DNA of 64,000 nucleotides from Takakia lepidozioides (lineage: Eukaryota; Streptophyta; Takakiopsida; Takakiales; Takakiaceae): the NCBI GenBank assembly GCA_030704615.1, contig CM060731.1, forward strand, positions 77,108,756 to 77,172,755, read 5' to 3'. The notes under the pieces were generated by a model. That model was not told the origin of the DNA. It saw only the letters and a list, made by a program, of their open reading frames with translations, and ran no database searches. Shown in pieces: positions 1-12,949 of the stretch (positions are counted from its first letter, which is position 1; each line of letters begins with the position of its first letter). The position numbers were made by a program, and so were the translations under genes.

Positions 1-2022
1 ACTTTCTGAATGCAAACTTCGCCTGGCTTCTTTACTGCATGGGCTTTGATTGTGCCTTGTCCGCACCTGTAGCATGTCTTCTGGTGCTTGGGATTTATTT
101 GCTGGCAGGATCAAGGCCTATGCTGCTAATTAAAGCTGCAGTCATGGAATCCCTATCCCTGTGGTGTTGTGCCTTTTCTACCTCTCCATCTTCCTCCAGA
201 GTACAAGTTGTACATCTTCCAATGCTCAAGGCTTCTCTAACACCGTGCAGCCTCCTAAAACAAAGTTCAACTAAGAACACTCGCTCTCTGTGCAATCGGT
301 CAATCAATCTGACAAACTGAGTGTCCTAGTTACACAATGTACACCAGAGTGAGCACTTATATCAAGCTTCAAAGGTCACTGGCTCCAAAACACCAAGAGT
401 TTTATACAGGAGCACAGCTTTCTTCGATTTTCAGTCCACTGTGGGTAGAGAGTTTAGCGGCTCCAGCGACAGGTTGTCCTTGGAGATCAGACCTTCCCTG
501 GTGGGTGGCTTGCAACATTAAGGTATTTTCTCTTCCCTCCAACGAGACTAGGATTGAGAGGAAGTTCTACTGTATCTGTTGGTTAGATTTACATGGAAGC
601 TGACAGCGTTGTTGATATTGGCGTGCAAACTGCAGCCCGGCCAAGATGCTTTGAACACCAGAATAGTGCCTGCTTTGAACATTGTGCCCAACTTTGTTAT
701 TCATTCAGCCGAGTGATTGGGTGTTGAAAAAACTGAGTACAATTTTCAAGTCTCTGGTGCCCAGGCTTTGAAGTTGATTGTTAACCGTATTTTATGAGCA
801 AATGATGTCACGATTCACATGCTGATCCCACAAATAACCCCCAGCGAAGTTACGCAAACCATCACGTCAGCTCTAAAAGCCCAGACTAATCACACGAATG
901 CTTCATCACAATTTTGACATGTACATCAAAGCGAGCAGACTCAGGTGCCAATGACAAGATGAACTAAACGAGAAAAAAGAAAGAAGAAATTTATTACGGA
1001 AACAAGAGGTTGGAGGGTAAAGTTTGATCTCGTGAAGTTAGTGCGTCCCCAGGGACCTCATGTTGAGAGAGACATCTTCATTTGCTCAAAGTTGCCCATA
1101 GAGAGCGGTCCCTATGCAGCTTGTTTGACAGTCAAGGACTCAAATCTTGGTTGGGTGAACAAGGCACTGTAACCTCCAACATGATGCAGGCATGGAATTG
1201 AGTGACCTACCTACTTGGCTTCATCATAATCCCCACCTCAACATGGCAGAGCCAGATGTTACATGTCTTGCGCAATTGCCGTGAAATATTTCAAATTATT
1301 GAATCTTTACAGTTGGTTACAGCTAAATCTCGCAAAACGATGATATTTGGCATGCTAAAGGGTCGGAACACTTGATCAAACAACAGTGAATGTCCGAGCT
1401 ATTATATCTGGATGTGATGAGCTTAGAACCTGATGTCTCATTTCTTTTTGGAGACAGCTGGCCAGAGGCCTGTTCATAAGATTATTACCAAGGGAAAATA
1501 AGCAGGGAGGCATAAGGCATACACACACCATGAGATAGTAGTGATACTGAACTTGATACTGAACAAAGTCCAATCAATCCAACACAAGGCCTACGAGGTA
1601 GACTGATGCGACCAAGGGACAATGATTCAAAGTTCACAGAACGTCATCAGAAATCCAGAGCCTTCCAGACTAAACCAGGGGAGGTGGAGAGGCAGCAAGA
1701 TCATAATCCGTAAAAGAGAGCCAAAGTTAATTGTACGCAAGCCCTTTCTGGGATTTTTGAGAAAACTTGAGTCATTGTTGCCAGTTGAGGTCTCCACTGT
1801 ATCAACCAGGGAAAATCAAGAGTACATACTCTATGTACATAACCATGGAAACTCTACAGCAAAGACGTCCGTCCCCCAGTTTGACCGACGACATAGTCTG
1901 AAGTCAGAGTGGCCTCAGTAATTGGCCACACTTTTTTGGATAGAACCTGCAGTCCAGGTGATACATGTGCAAATGTTAGTGTCTCAGCGAACCATATTAC
2001 CTCCCCTTCCTTTTCTATCTGA
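1..2022. other. no gene recognised
   Basis: About 2 kb at the left edge with only short open frames on both strands and no motif I recognise. It may hold 3' untranslated or flanking sequence of the minus-strand A/B-barrel gene that ends near 2.0 kb, but nothing in the bases proves this. Confidence 0.5.
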
Positions 2023-5000
2023 CTAACTGACAGAGAGACCTTTTCCATAGTTTTCTTGCATTTGCACTAGCTCATGCAAGATCCAATGGGAGAATCCAGT
2101 GCTAAGACCTTGCTCTTGGATGTAAGTAAATCTAACTGCAGAGAAAGGAAATGAAAGAAAATGAAGTTTAACTAGCATGCAGAGATTTACAGACCATACA
2201 GCTCTACACAAAGAGAGAGACAGCCACACCCTGAGAGAGCTTACATCAATATGAGAAGGGTGTTTGGAGTACACCGCCAAATCCTCCACTGAAACAACCA
2301 CCCAACAACTTGGGCGTCAAAATATTATGGGAAAGAGGCACACAATCAGGGAAACTTCATGACACTGGGGAGAGAGATGTGTCGGTTTGCCTCGATGAAA
2401 CATGGATAACCTCAATTGTCATGCCAGCTATGAGACCAAGAAGTGGGAGTGTTTTCAACCAACCGGAAGGGCAGCGTGCGACAAGACCAACAGTATATCG
2501 ATCTCCCCTCGTACAGAAATTTGCCCCTGGAGAGATCATCAATTTACGTAGATTCCAAACAAATTACTATCCAAAGGACTCCACCAATCAATGACGTCAA
2601 AGTTCCACTCTTGCACACTGGTTCTACTTCGGTAGTTTATAATCTAACTCCACCTCTCCCACATTCATGCTAACATAGGCATCACAATTTGCAGGACAAT
2701 TGAACCTTTTCGGCAGTTCACTCTGGAGATCCCTTGTGAGGTAGCAGCAGTCTTTAGCTAGGAGGACCCAAAGTGCTTATCAGCTAGCCTGCATGAGGGA
2801 CTCCATCTCCAAAAAATATTTGGGAATATTGGATACACGTAATGAATTCCTGTCTCTTCTCCTTGGGATCCTCTCTTTTCAGAACTTGGTATTATCCTTT
2901 TAACGGATGCGGCACCCCTCTAATTAACACATGCTCGATGATGAGACTTCATGGTCAAGGCAATTATGATGAACCTTCTAGTTATGATCACAGAGAATGG
3001 TCATTAACTGCCTGTCAATCAAAATTTGCTTTCTAGTGATGGAATAGCGAGAGATTTTTCAAGAGGTTGTCCTCGGAGTGTCTAGATGCTGTACCATGTC
3101 GTGCAGAGTATACTCATTTGAGAAACGCTTAAGCCGGAAGTTAGCTTGAAAGCCATGGACCTTAACATCAATAGACGCAATAGTGGAAGCCAAGTAAAAC
3201 AATGTCAGATCTTCAGAACCTACCAGCAGTTAATTGAACCAGTAGGGAGCTCAACTCAGGCACTTCATTCAAACCATTCAAAGCCTTCACCATTTCGTCA
3301 ACGGCATCCTGACTGGTCCCCTCCTTCACCTTTATAGCCACTATGCGCTCCACGCCATTCTCAAAAGCCTGGCATAAGAAGGCCACTGCTAGCTTATATT
3401 GGGAGAACACGATGGGAGATGAAGATGCATGATGCACGCCAGAAGCACTGTATCTTAGAATGTCTGAGCCTTGACGGTTAATTCCTATTACCTCAAGTAG
3501 GAGACAAGGAAACTTCTTGATAGCCACTCATTAATAGAATCCTGGTATTTGTTTTGGCTTGAATCTTCCCATGGATACTCAAAAGCCCCCATACCCAATC
3601 TCAGTACGCCAAGCCCTTACCCACAGTTAGGTGGATCCTGCAAAGTCCACAGACAAGAACCTCAACCAGCATTACATTCCTATTTTCTCATACTCTTCTC
3701 CTAAACTGCAAGGTGCCTTTCAAGTTAGAGCAAGCCTGGCCGGATTCGAAAGTCTTTGGAAAGATGGAGGCCCCACCTCTCCTTCCCGAAAAACAGAGTC
3801 TCTGTCATCAGTCACTTCTGCCTCAAAATCCAGGGTGATCTCGCCCTGCACAGCAGTGAAACACAATAAAATGAGAGACTCAAGACATAAAGTGCTGTCT
3901 CATCTCTAGTTCATCAATGCGGATCTTCAAATGTCAGGCCTAAATTTCTCATGCAGAGAAAGGGTGGGGGGGCTGGAGGAAACATTTGTCCCCTTCCGGA
4001 TACGGCAGTGCAACACAAACTTCTTGACAGACTTGACATGTATAAGATGTTGAAATCCCGCTCTATACAGAGCTTCAAAGTGGAGGTTTATGTTTTCACT
4101 GGGCACGTGAGTGGTTATAGCGTTCCCTTCCTGTAGACACTTGTGGCATACAAAAGGGTGAAAGAGACCACCCAGAAGTCCAAGGTGCAGGTGGGGGTTT
4201 ATGTGGTTCTGTTGCAGGGTAAAACATAGAATATAAGCAATCCAGAGAGCTGTTGATGACCAAGCCAGAACAAACCAAGTAGGAGGCACACCGTCAAGTA
4301 AGGAAGCATCAGGTCCACTGTAACTTGCGTCTTGGGACCACTGTCAAAGTACTCATCGAGCGCCTCTTTTGAGAAAAAACGCATGAAGAGTCCAATGCTA
4401 GCACCTTTAGCCAGGTCTGGATTAAGGACATAGCCTGCAGCTCTCAACCAAGACGAAAATTGAATACACACCAGGATAACCTGTCCCAAAAGTAATTCCA
4501 CAAAAGGAATGTCCTCCCTTTTCTTTTCCATCCCAGCTCTGTGTGAGGTTTACAGCATGGAGGATACTTCAAACCAAGCCCACTTGGTACATCACCATAT
4601 CTGTCTCTTTCATCCTGTCAATGGGGGGTACTACTACTGATACAAATACCAAAGTGGAAATGGAGTCAATACCACAGAAACGCATCCCTCAGCCACTTGG
4701 TGTCAAGGTCAGATTCATGGCAGTTATATTTTCTACCAATCTTGTAAATGAGACAGAGTTAACCAAGCATCTTGAGCAACCAAGAGAGTTTATTGCTGCA
4801 CACTGATGTGGAGAATTCAAACCTATTAGAATATTCTCTGGAAAAAGGGTGCACGTTTCTACTCTTGTCAAAACTACCAAGGGTTCGTTGCTCACCAACA
4901 GATGCTGCTTTCACCCATTGACTGCACCGCTCTTTCAAACTCCATATCCCTTCCACTATATCCTGCTTTGCTTTCTCTGTCACATCAGGCTTCAGCTGGA

Positions 5001-5282
5001 ACATAACTGCATGCTCCACCACCTTTCTGCCATATCCTTGGGAACCCCCCAACAGCCCGCCATAACCAACATCAAGCTTCGTTACAATCAAGCAACCAGC
5101 TCTGTCGATTTGATAAAGTTTCATGGCTATTATGATAATGGCTCCTCAATTCGAAGCAATTGCACTTGAGAAGGTCCAGTTTCATTGTCACGAGAGCCTA
5201 GCTGGAAGGAAAAGTGACGCTACCTTGTAGAAACAATCTTGGCGGCAGATTCCATAGCGACAACTGCTGCTGCACCATACAT
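2023..5282 (-). CDS. stress-response A/B barrel (Dabb) protein, UP3-like, six exons
   Basis: Exons read on the minus strand: 5282-5224, 5026-4896, 4434-4292, 3845-3777, 3368-3224 and probably 2135-2023. All junctions are GT/AG and all phases agree, giving 219 aa. The product has two tandem ferredoxin-like Dabb domains. The first starts KVVEHAVMFQLKPDV and continues GASIGLFMRFFSKEALDEYF. An acidic linker (FEAEVTDDRDSVF) leads to the second, starting NGVERIVAIKVKEG and continuing SSLLVQLTAG. This order and the acidic linker match the chloroplast UP3 family of plants, whose biochemical role is poorly known. The start at 5282 is provisional: no transit peptide is visible, so an upstream exon may exist. 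The last exon has an excellent polypyrimidine acceptor and the expected FSHWILHEL stretch, but ends about 25 residues shorter than the family. Exons 2-5 are secure; the two ends are less so. Confidence 0.78.
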
Positions 5283-5289
5283 GCAAAAA

Positions 5290-6430
5290 GGTGTGAGGTC
5301 AGCAATCCCTCTCAGTTTGTTTTGAAATTTAACTTGAACACTTTTTGTTTTCCACAAGTTGATATAATTTCCTATACATGTATTCAGATCAGTATAGTAT
5401 CCACGGAGGCCCAAGGTCCCAACCACCATGGCAAACGACAACGCGGAAGGTTCCGATGTTCAGCCAATATGTGAGCCGTTGCACTGACTACCCGTGAACG
5501 ACGGACACTGCTGTCATCAACCGTGCAATGTCCATTCCAAATGCCCAAGTCTTCCGTGCGATCAATTTACCTTACCTGACAATGGAAAAGGGTACTCCCA
5601 CCCCAGCATCTCAACAGATGGCTCCCACACATGGAACAAAGGCATTACATTACTCAACACACATTCAACAACTCGGAATCAGAGCACAAGAGAGAGAGCT
5701 GTTTAGTGGCTCACTACTTACCTCGAACTACGAGCAAAACTGACCAGATCCAAAGCACTCCCCCTCCCGAGTCCCGAGTCCCCACCACCTCAATTTACAC
5801 CACCTCAAAACACACGAGCGCGTTTTGTGTACAGCACAGCTTTCAGCGGGAATCAGGTTGAGCCTCGAGAACTTCACCGCAGTGCGCGTACTTATTTCTG
5901 ACCAGCTACCATGTCAGGAGTGCGGGTGGAAGACAATTGCCGATCTCGGCCGCCATAGCCGTCGTCACCTTCTTCTCCCTGACCAGTGACGCACTTGGAA
6001 CGCTGTGGTCCTGGGATCGAATCTCCATATTCCAAACTGTTTTGTGGAGTGTACAAATTCCGTTCCATATAAGCTCCTGCCGTAGACAGATTTGCGCCAA
6101 GGATCACGTTGGGGCCAAATGGACGGACGGAGTGTGTATGAAAGTTGAGTATCTCTATCTACTGAATTTCGGGTCAGTGGATGATTACCGTTGTTAACCA
6201 ATAGGGAAAACATGGTCCCAACAGCGAATGATACGTCAACAGCTGTCTGATCAGACGTTCCGCCGGAAGGTGCATGTTGTACCTGGCAGTCGGCGATTCG
6301 GTATCTTGCGATGGGAACATGGTTGGGTCATGTGGTACGTGGCAATCAGTCATAGGTAAATTGTGGCAGAGGAGGTGGCACTAACATTTTCTTTTGCTTT
6401 GTGTTTCTTTATGGAAAAATGAATATTTAC
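5290..6430. other. upstream flank of the A/B-barrel gene, no second gene seen
   Basis: This stretch lies 5' of the minus-strand UP3-like gene and probably holds its promoter and leader. Several short overlapping frames exist at 5.9-6.2 kb on the minus strand, but none resembles a known protein or a clear transit peptide. Confidence 0.4.
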
Positions 6431-6435
6431 GCACA

Positions 6436-6560
6436 GCAGGGCTGTGGCGCGCTGGTAAGCCACTCGTGTATTGGCCTGTGGGTCTGGGGTTCAAACTCGG
6501 CCCTGGATTTTAGCCCCCTGGCTGCAGTCTCAGGTACAAGGAGTATTATATTATGGGAAG
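6436..6560 (+). mobile_element. tRNA-derived SINE-like element
   Basis: The stretch contains an A-box-like TGGCGCGCTGG, followed about 40 bases later by a B-box-like GGTTCAAACTC, the spacing of an RNA polymerase III promoter in a tRNA-derived SINE. There is no CCA end or foldable intact tRNA, so it is not scored as a functional tRNA. Confidence 0.55.
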
Positions 6561-7379
6561 GAGAATATAAAGTACAGTATTGACATCAGTGGCTTAGGTG
6601 GCGTGTCAGTGTGTGACGGCTGCTCGGATTCCACAGAAAGTAGATAGCCGGCATCGGCCGGTGTCTTGTTCTGAATAGTTATGTAAGGACAGTGAGCGCT
6701 CTGCAACGAGGAGAGAATATTTTGGTATATCTCCTAATATTCTTTTAAGATACTAGGGCGAAACGAATTGTGCTCACTAAACTGCTCCAAAACTCTGCTC
6801 ACTGAGTCCTACAAGCTATCGATTTTTCAAATTCTGGCAAAACTCTTCAAGTTTCGCCAGCCAAACCTGGTCGGTGTTATTTTGTGTTTTTACTGGTACC
6901 CTAGGTTGTTCTCGATTATATTTTGGGTTGTTGAAATTTTTGAATTAACTCAAGTGATATGATATGTCTAAAAATCCAGAAATATTACATACTCAGCTTG
7001 TCCAAAAATAACAAAAATTTGGTACTCGTGAACTGCTTGATCATTGCAGAGGGCACGTGCAGCCTCTAAAGATGCGGAGCTCATATCGCAAGCTTGTATC
7101 GCAGGTGGCGAAAAATTTCAATCCTAAACTGCCGAAACCCTGGAATATAAAATATGAGGTGCCGAATGGACTGAGCCTCCATAAGTAAAACTTTGTATCC
7201 TTTGTAGTTGCGCTAATGATCTCTCCTGCGTTTGGGCGGGCGGACAGAATTCCCATGTGCTGGCAGGGACGGAGATCCCACATCTTTAGCATCCCTGAGT
7301 TTGACAGATCCAAGGTCAATTGGAAGCATATCCTGACCTCTTCAATGGCAAGACTTCACTTCCATAGATAGCTTTCCTT

Positions 7380-7858
7380 CCTCGTGCCTTAGGCCCTGCA
7401 CTGGGCCCTCTTGTTCTCCTACGGCAATGGTTTTTTGCCTGCTCCCCTTTGCTAACTAAGCTCCCCCCTCCATCTCTCTCAGGCACCCCTCATGTATTAC
7501 CCCTCCTTCGATCTACCTTTCCCTTCGAGACTGCTTTCCTTCTTCTCTGTTCCTTCGCATAGGTAGGGCTACTCATTGTCCACCATACTCAGTATCGATT
7601 ACTTGCAGATTATTGTTCGCCGATTATCAGGTTGCCTGGTGGGGAAGCACTTCTCATCGTTAGGGCATGTTGGCCTCGTCTTACTGTATCGGATTCTTGT
7701 TGCTTACTGTTTATAAGTTATCCAGCATGGTCCACCGTGAGAACAAGCCTTATGGCAGCCTTCAGAGCACTTAAGGGTTTTAATTTTTGCCCTTTAAATA
7801 ATGCAAATAAAGCTCCAAGGGCTTCCTCCCCTTTTCTCCAAAAAAAAAAAAAAAAAAA
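7380..7858 (+). mobile_element. 3' end of a retroposed sequence with poly(A)
   Basis: A pyrimidine-rich stretch without an open frame runs into AATAAAG-like sequence and then a run of about 19 A at 7840-7858. This is the usual look of a retroposed 3' end, from a LINE or a processed transcript. No coding domain could be identified, so the family is unknown. Confidence 0.4.
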
Positions 7859-7869
7859 CAAATCCTTTT

Positions 7870-8590
7870 TTGTTTGGCCACCTTAGCTAGGGCCAAAATA
7901 CCAAAGTTTGCTGGAGAAACTCGGGGGATTTTTTTCTTCTATTCCATTTCCTGTATAGACAGGTCCAAAATTACCGAGATGATATCGGGGTAGATCGCCA
8001 GCAAAATACGAGTCTTTCCTTATTATATAATATTTGTTGGTAGTTTCTGCTGTATGAGGGTTTTTATTAGTTTTCTTCCACTAATTTTAAACTTCTTATT
8101 TTTTGAGGATTATCAAATTTATTATAGGTAGCAATGTACTTATTTATATTTAAATTGTAAATATATTTGTATCTGAACCTATTTTCCGTGTACATGTTTG
8201 GACCCTATTTCCGTCTTACAATTTCTGTGAAAACATTGGGACCCTACTACCATACTTTTGTTCTCACCTCTGCATTTGTCTAAGTGGAACTCCAAACGCT
8301 AAGCCTTAGATATTTTCAGATCCAACTCAAAGTGTGCCATAGGGAAAGTGCGTCACTTGGTGTATATTTAATAGCATTGAGAGAAATTAAATTTGCATAG
8401 AAGTGTTATTTTGATGTAGAAGGTTTTTTGTTTATTTTTATTTTTTTCTCCAAATGCAGTATGGGTTTTTGACAAAGTTGTAGGCCCTCCAATTGTGTCA
8501 TTGGAATTGCATTATACAAGCCGCCAACTGGTGAGCATGCAGTGACATAGAAATGACCGGCAGCTAGTAGTTGGATAAGAGCAATGACTG
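7870..8590. other. AT-rich DNA without genes
   Basis: AT-rich intergenic sequence. I see no gene, repeat array or RNA here. Confidence 0.5.
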
Positions 8591-8594
8591 CCAG

Positions 8595-8735
8595 GGGTGG
8601 TAGTCATTTATGCACATTCCCTCGAGTGGTCTCAGTCCGAGAACCTTATGCTCAGCATCTCATGGCAAGGTTATTTTCTCCTCTCACTACATGTAAGGGG
8701 CCTGATTTGTGAACAGGTGTTTTTCTTTATATTAT
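8595..8735 (+). mobile_element. 3' part of a SINE
   Basis: The block GGTTATTTTCTCCTCTCACT, followed by AAGGGGCCTGATTTGTGA, is shared with the minus-strand SINE at 37.4-37.6 kb and, more loosely, with the elements at 58.9-59.3 kb. The tRNA-like head is not clear in this copy, so it is probably 5'-truncated. Confidence 0.6.
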
Positions 8736-8739
8736 TATC

Positions 8740-10190
8740 TACAAATGACCGATAGGTGATGGAAGGAATGGCCGAATAGATGACCCACACAAGAAGAAGA
8801 CAAAGTAGCATAGACAAAGATGGATGGTCCTCACGGTCGGGTGTGGGTCCAAAATGTTTAACACATATGTGGTAGCATGTTGGATATTTCCTTTTGTAGT
8901 TAGAGAGGGTTTGGTTATTGTTGGGCGGTTCTTTGATCTTGGAGCAAACCCATATTGGTAACAGGTTTCACTGGCGGTTCTCAAAACAAGAAATAACCAT
9001 AGAAAACATATAACCGTGGAGTACATAATTTGAAAATATTCGGCCAAAAAGTCAGCTATTTAAGATTTTTCTAGTAACTTAACCTAAACCGGCGTTATAT
9101 CTAGCCATAAAATATTGTACTAACCGAAACTAGCATCAGGTTCCATGGGCACCCCCAAGCACCTCCGTAAATCACCTCGGGATTAATGAGGCGCTATTGG
9201 CTTAGATAAAAGACGCCCCCACGGATTCGCCCTTCGGTTAAAGAATGCAAAAAGAAACGTCCTTTAACAAGGGGATTCTGATTGACACATATGCATTTCC
9301 TAGAGAGAGAAGACAGGCCGAAACCCGCATAACTAAGAGCCACTTCGCCTCGCATTTCCTATAGCATGCCTACAACTGTACAGAATGCAATTGATTTTCA
9401 AAGTAAGTTAGATTAATGTCTACAACTAACCACTTGACATTGGCCTTGTCAAAAGTTTCCAACACAACACGATGCACCCGCACGTTCTCTGACTGCATCA
9501 TCACTTTCCACTGCCAAGTCATTATATGTCTACCACTTTGAGAAATGTTTGAAAGACCACCACACATGCTGTCACATGACACTTGTGACCACTTTAGTAC
9601 ATCATTGAAAACTTATACGATAAAACCATCACCACATGAAAGAGAATTGGGCTGTAATGCATCAAAAGGGGACCTGCATAGGCTATGCAATACAAATGCT
9701 AATACAGGTGGGGGATCTGTCCAACCGTCTGCTCCCAGATCCTCATCAGACACCTAATTATCAGATTTTCTCCAAACAGAAAGCCTCCGGGGAGGCGACC
9801 TCACATTGCATGGAATTAATGTTTTTGCTCTCGCTGCATGTTTCAAATTTTACTTTAGTATCGGCATCAGGCCACACGACCTCTCTCAACACGTCGTTCA
9901 CTTCCTTCCCCCCTCATCTTTTTCCAGCCTAGTAAGAGAGCAACTTGCTTCCTAAACAAAAAGCGGTAGTTATGCCCAAGAGGATAGTTTGGCCAACGGC
10001 TCGCACGAGGTGCATGCAGTAGACTCAACACGAAATCGTTTGACAAACAACCTAATATGACACTCAGCTGATCCACAGTATCATGTTGTATCTCTAATGT
10101 CCAAGGAGTGAGGATATTTGGAGCCCTTTCAAGGTGTGGTGGAGGTGAGGGTGGTACTGATGCCTTTGCATGCTTCCGCTTGGGAACCAT
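8740..10190. other. no gene recognised
   Basis: Only short frames occur on both strands. The longest, 148 codons on the minus strand at 9867-10313, has no domain that I recognise and overlaps the PPR relic on the other strand. Confidence 0.4.
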
Positions 10191-10357
10191 TCGTTGCATG
10201 CACCAGGAAAGCTGGCTATGTTGAGAAACTCCATGAACTCTTTGCAGAGATGAAGGCTGTAGGTTGTGTCCAAGATGTGCTAACTTACAACACGCTGATT
10301 GACAATTTGTCAAACTTGGCCATTTACATCAGGCATGTTTGGTCTTCGAGTAAATGA
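10118..10357 (+). pseudogene. PPR motif fragment
   Basis: An isolated frame encodes ACTRKAGYVEKLHELFAEMK followed by AVGCVQDVLTYNTLID, the signature of about one P-type pentatricopeptide repeat (ending in TYNTLID). Working PPR proteins carry many such repeats; here only one survives, with no neighbours in any frame. It is therefore a relic, probably of an organellar RNA-binding protein gene unrelated to the DYW-type gene at 39-41 kb. Confidence 0.6.
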
Positions 10358-10359
10358 AA

Positions 10360-12775
10360 GACAGAGGCTTCAAACATGCTGCATATTCATACCCAAGTTG
10401 TGATCTAGTGTAAGCTCTTTGTGAATTAGGATATATACTGAAACTCGAGATCATTGGAGAATACCCACACTCTCAACTAACTAGGAATGGAGCATTAGCT
10501 CATATTCAGCAGATAGTGACAAAAATGATACTTGTGTGGTAATAGACGACACATAACATGGATATGGGACTCCCCAATGCATTGACACTCTATAGGCTTT
10601 TCAAAACTCACAACATTGCAGAACATCATCAAACCCACCGGCTGATAACTCTAGCAACACAGTTAGGGCCTACCCACATCTTGAAATAGTATTGCTCACT
10701 ATTGGTGTTCTTCAGTCCTGTAAGGGTGCAACAAAGTTCAGTTACCTCAATACAAATCTCAAACACAAAAGTGTTTGAGAATTTACATCATGATGTGATG
10801 ATATAATTGTGAGGGGGTTAAAATTCCCAATCTATTTAACATACATTAGAACAGTTACTACAAAATTTGAATAAACTGGACACAAGAGTAGGAAATGATA
10901 ATGTACCCATTGATTTGGCAGACCAACTGTTCACCAACATAACTTTCTATATCATTTGAGAGTTGAAGGATGTCACACGCCACAAATTGCAACTTTCTCC
11001 TCACCAATGTATCACATACTACCAATCACACATATATACATTGCATATATCTTATTTCAATGACATGACAAGGTTTTCTATTAGTCGAGAGAACTGAGGG
11101 TCACAATCCATATAGTCCACATTTAACAAGGATTGACACTACCACAGTGAAGAATAAATTGGCCCAAATTGAAAATGAAGCTAATATATACCAAGTTCCA
11201 TAAGCCTCCAAGTTGAGACCAGCACCCAGCACAAAACAGTTCTCTTTCTGTCACTGTCACATAGGTAAGAAGAAGATGGCCAAGACATACCTCAAACTTT
11301 CTTGTTTCTTGTTTCTTGTTTCTATTTCGACTTCAGAATATCCCTCTTGAAACTTCTACATGAATAGTTGAACCCCTCCACAACCCCAAGAAACAATTAT
11401 ATTGTGATCGAGTATCGGTAGTCTCAGACTACAAGTCCTTAAGGAGGAGCTAAGACAATCACATGCGTGCTTGCCATTACCACAGCTGATTGCTCTTACA
11501 ATATTGATTTTAGCTCTAGGTAGTCCGATGCCAAATCAAGGATATTTGGGATCGGATTATTGGAACCATAAGCACACTACAGAGTTCACGTTAGTAGGTT
11601 GGGCCCTTTTCTTGTAAAAGTGCACACTTGATTACAGTCAAATTTTAGCATACAAAGCTCTAATCGATGTGTGTAGCCCAAGGGGAATGTCAGCTAGTAT
11701 AGGTAGTAGGTACTGGAAGTTGCATCTTCCATTGAGTGTGGTCAAAGCATCAGTTGCAGCTTTTGGACATACTAACCATCTAAAGCAAAATCTACAAGAT
11801 ATGACTATACCCTGCCACAAAGCCCAACGCAATGCAATGAAATCCTTCAAGACATCAGCCGCTCCATCCAGTAATACATTGACCTATATGCAAGTAATAT
11901 ATGAACACTAGAGATGAAAACAAACAATAGAGCACACGGTGAAGGTGTGACGTCCGGGGTGTGCGGCCTAATCTCTCATTCAAGGTAGGCTAATCTAGAG
12001 CTCTAATCGAGCACACACAAATGCAAAAGAAAAAAAGGAAAGTAGCCTTAAATAGAAAGTACAAAACCACACTATCAAAACAGAGCAATGCCCGTGCATC
12101 GCAACGAAGATGCGCCATCAATCATGCTAAGCGTTGCAACATAAATTCACACCAAAATCGACAAGCTGCCCCGCAGCTTGCACTACAAAGAAAACGGAGA
12201 GCGGGAAACAAAAGACAAGAGCACTCACGCGGGAAGACAATATCGTAAACCTCGATGCCACCCCTGCATGCATACATTTCACACGGGCAGACACCCAGGT
12301 CGGGGGCACACACAATGTCACTTTGCATCGAGGCCCAGGTGGCCTCCCATAGCTTCACTAGTGGAAATCCACGCCCGGACACGTTGGACGCCGGCTATGC
12401 CAAGCCAATGGGGCTTCCGGCCTGCCACGTTGGCGGGTCAACACCGCTGGCACCTCCTGGGCCAAACGATTCAGCCCCTCTTGGCACTTGGAAATTTCTT
12501 AAATGCGCTGTAGTTACTGTCTCTGGCCGCTCTAAATTGGAGCGAACATAGAGCTAAATGGGCTACATTTTCGGATCAGGGATGAACCTCATCCAATGTC
12601 ATCCAAAAACGTTACGTCCTGGATGAAAAATGACGCGACCCATTTTGGGTTCCGTTGTCGTTTTGTGGATAATTACACTAGAAAGTGAAAGAGTGTTATT
12701 CTTAAGTGTTCTAAAATTCCTACTCTCTAGTATGGTGTTAAAGCAACATGTACAGTTGTTATATGTCATTATTTG
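10360..12775. other. no gene recognised
   Basis: AT-rich sequence up to about 11.9 kb, then a more GC-rich patch at 12.0-12.55 kb with several overlapping frames on both strands. The overlaps and the lack of any known motif suggest chance frames. Confidence 0.4.
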
Positions 12776-12779
12776 GACA

Positions 12780-12945
12780 ACCAAGTTGTATCCCAATGTA
12801 ATGGGCATATACCACCTCGAAAGTGGTTGTAGGTTCAATCCACCGATTAGTGTCAAAAAGTTGTTCACCTTCCCGCATGAAGGCTGTAGCCCTTCAGAAT
12901 AAAGAGATACCATAATTTACGCTTCCTTAGGGAGGCGTCATATAC
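12780..12945 (+). mobile_element. SINE-like element
   Basis: A B-box-like GGTTCAATCC is followed by a tail containing GAGATACCATAATTTACGC and then TTCCTTAGGGAGGCGTC. Nearly the same tail occurs alone at 16.87-16.91 kb, so this is a repeated 3' end of a short retroelement. Confidence 0.5.
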
Positions 12946-12949
12946 TATT

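Noticed and set aside
7041-7319. Minus-strand frame with MWDLR, WD40-like
   Set aside because: A single WDLR-like word without further repeats or intact neighbours; too weak to name.
12021-12551. Cluster of overlapping frames on both strands
   Set aside because: A GC-rich patch lacking stops in several frames at once; no motif in any of them.
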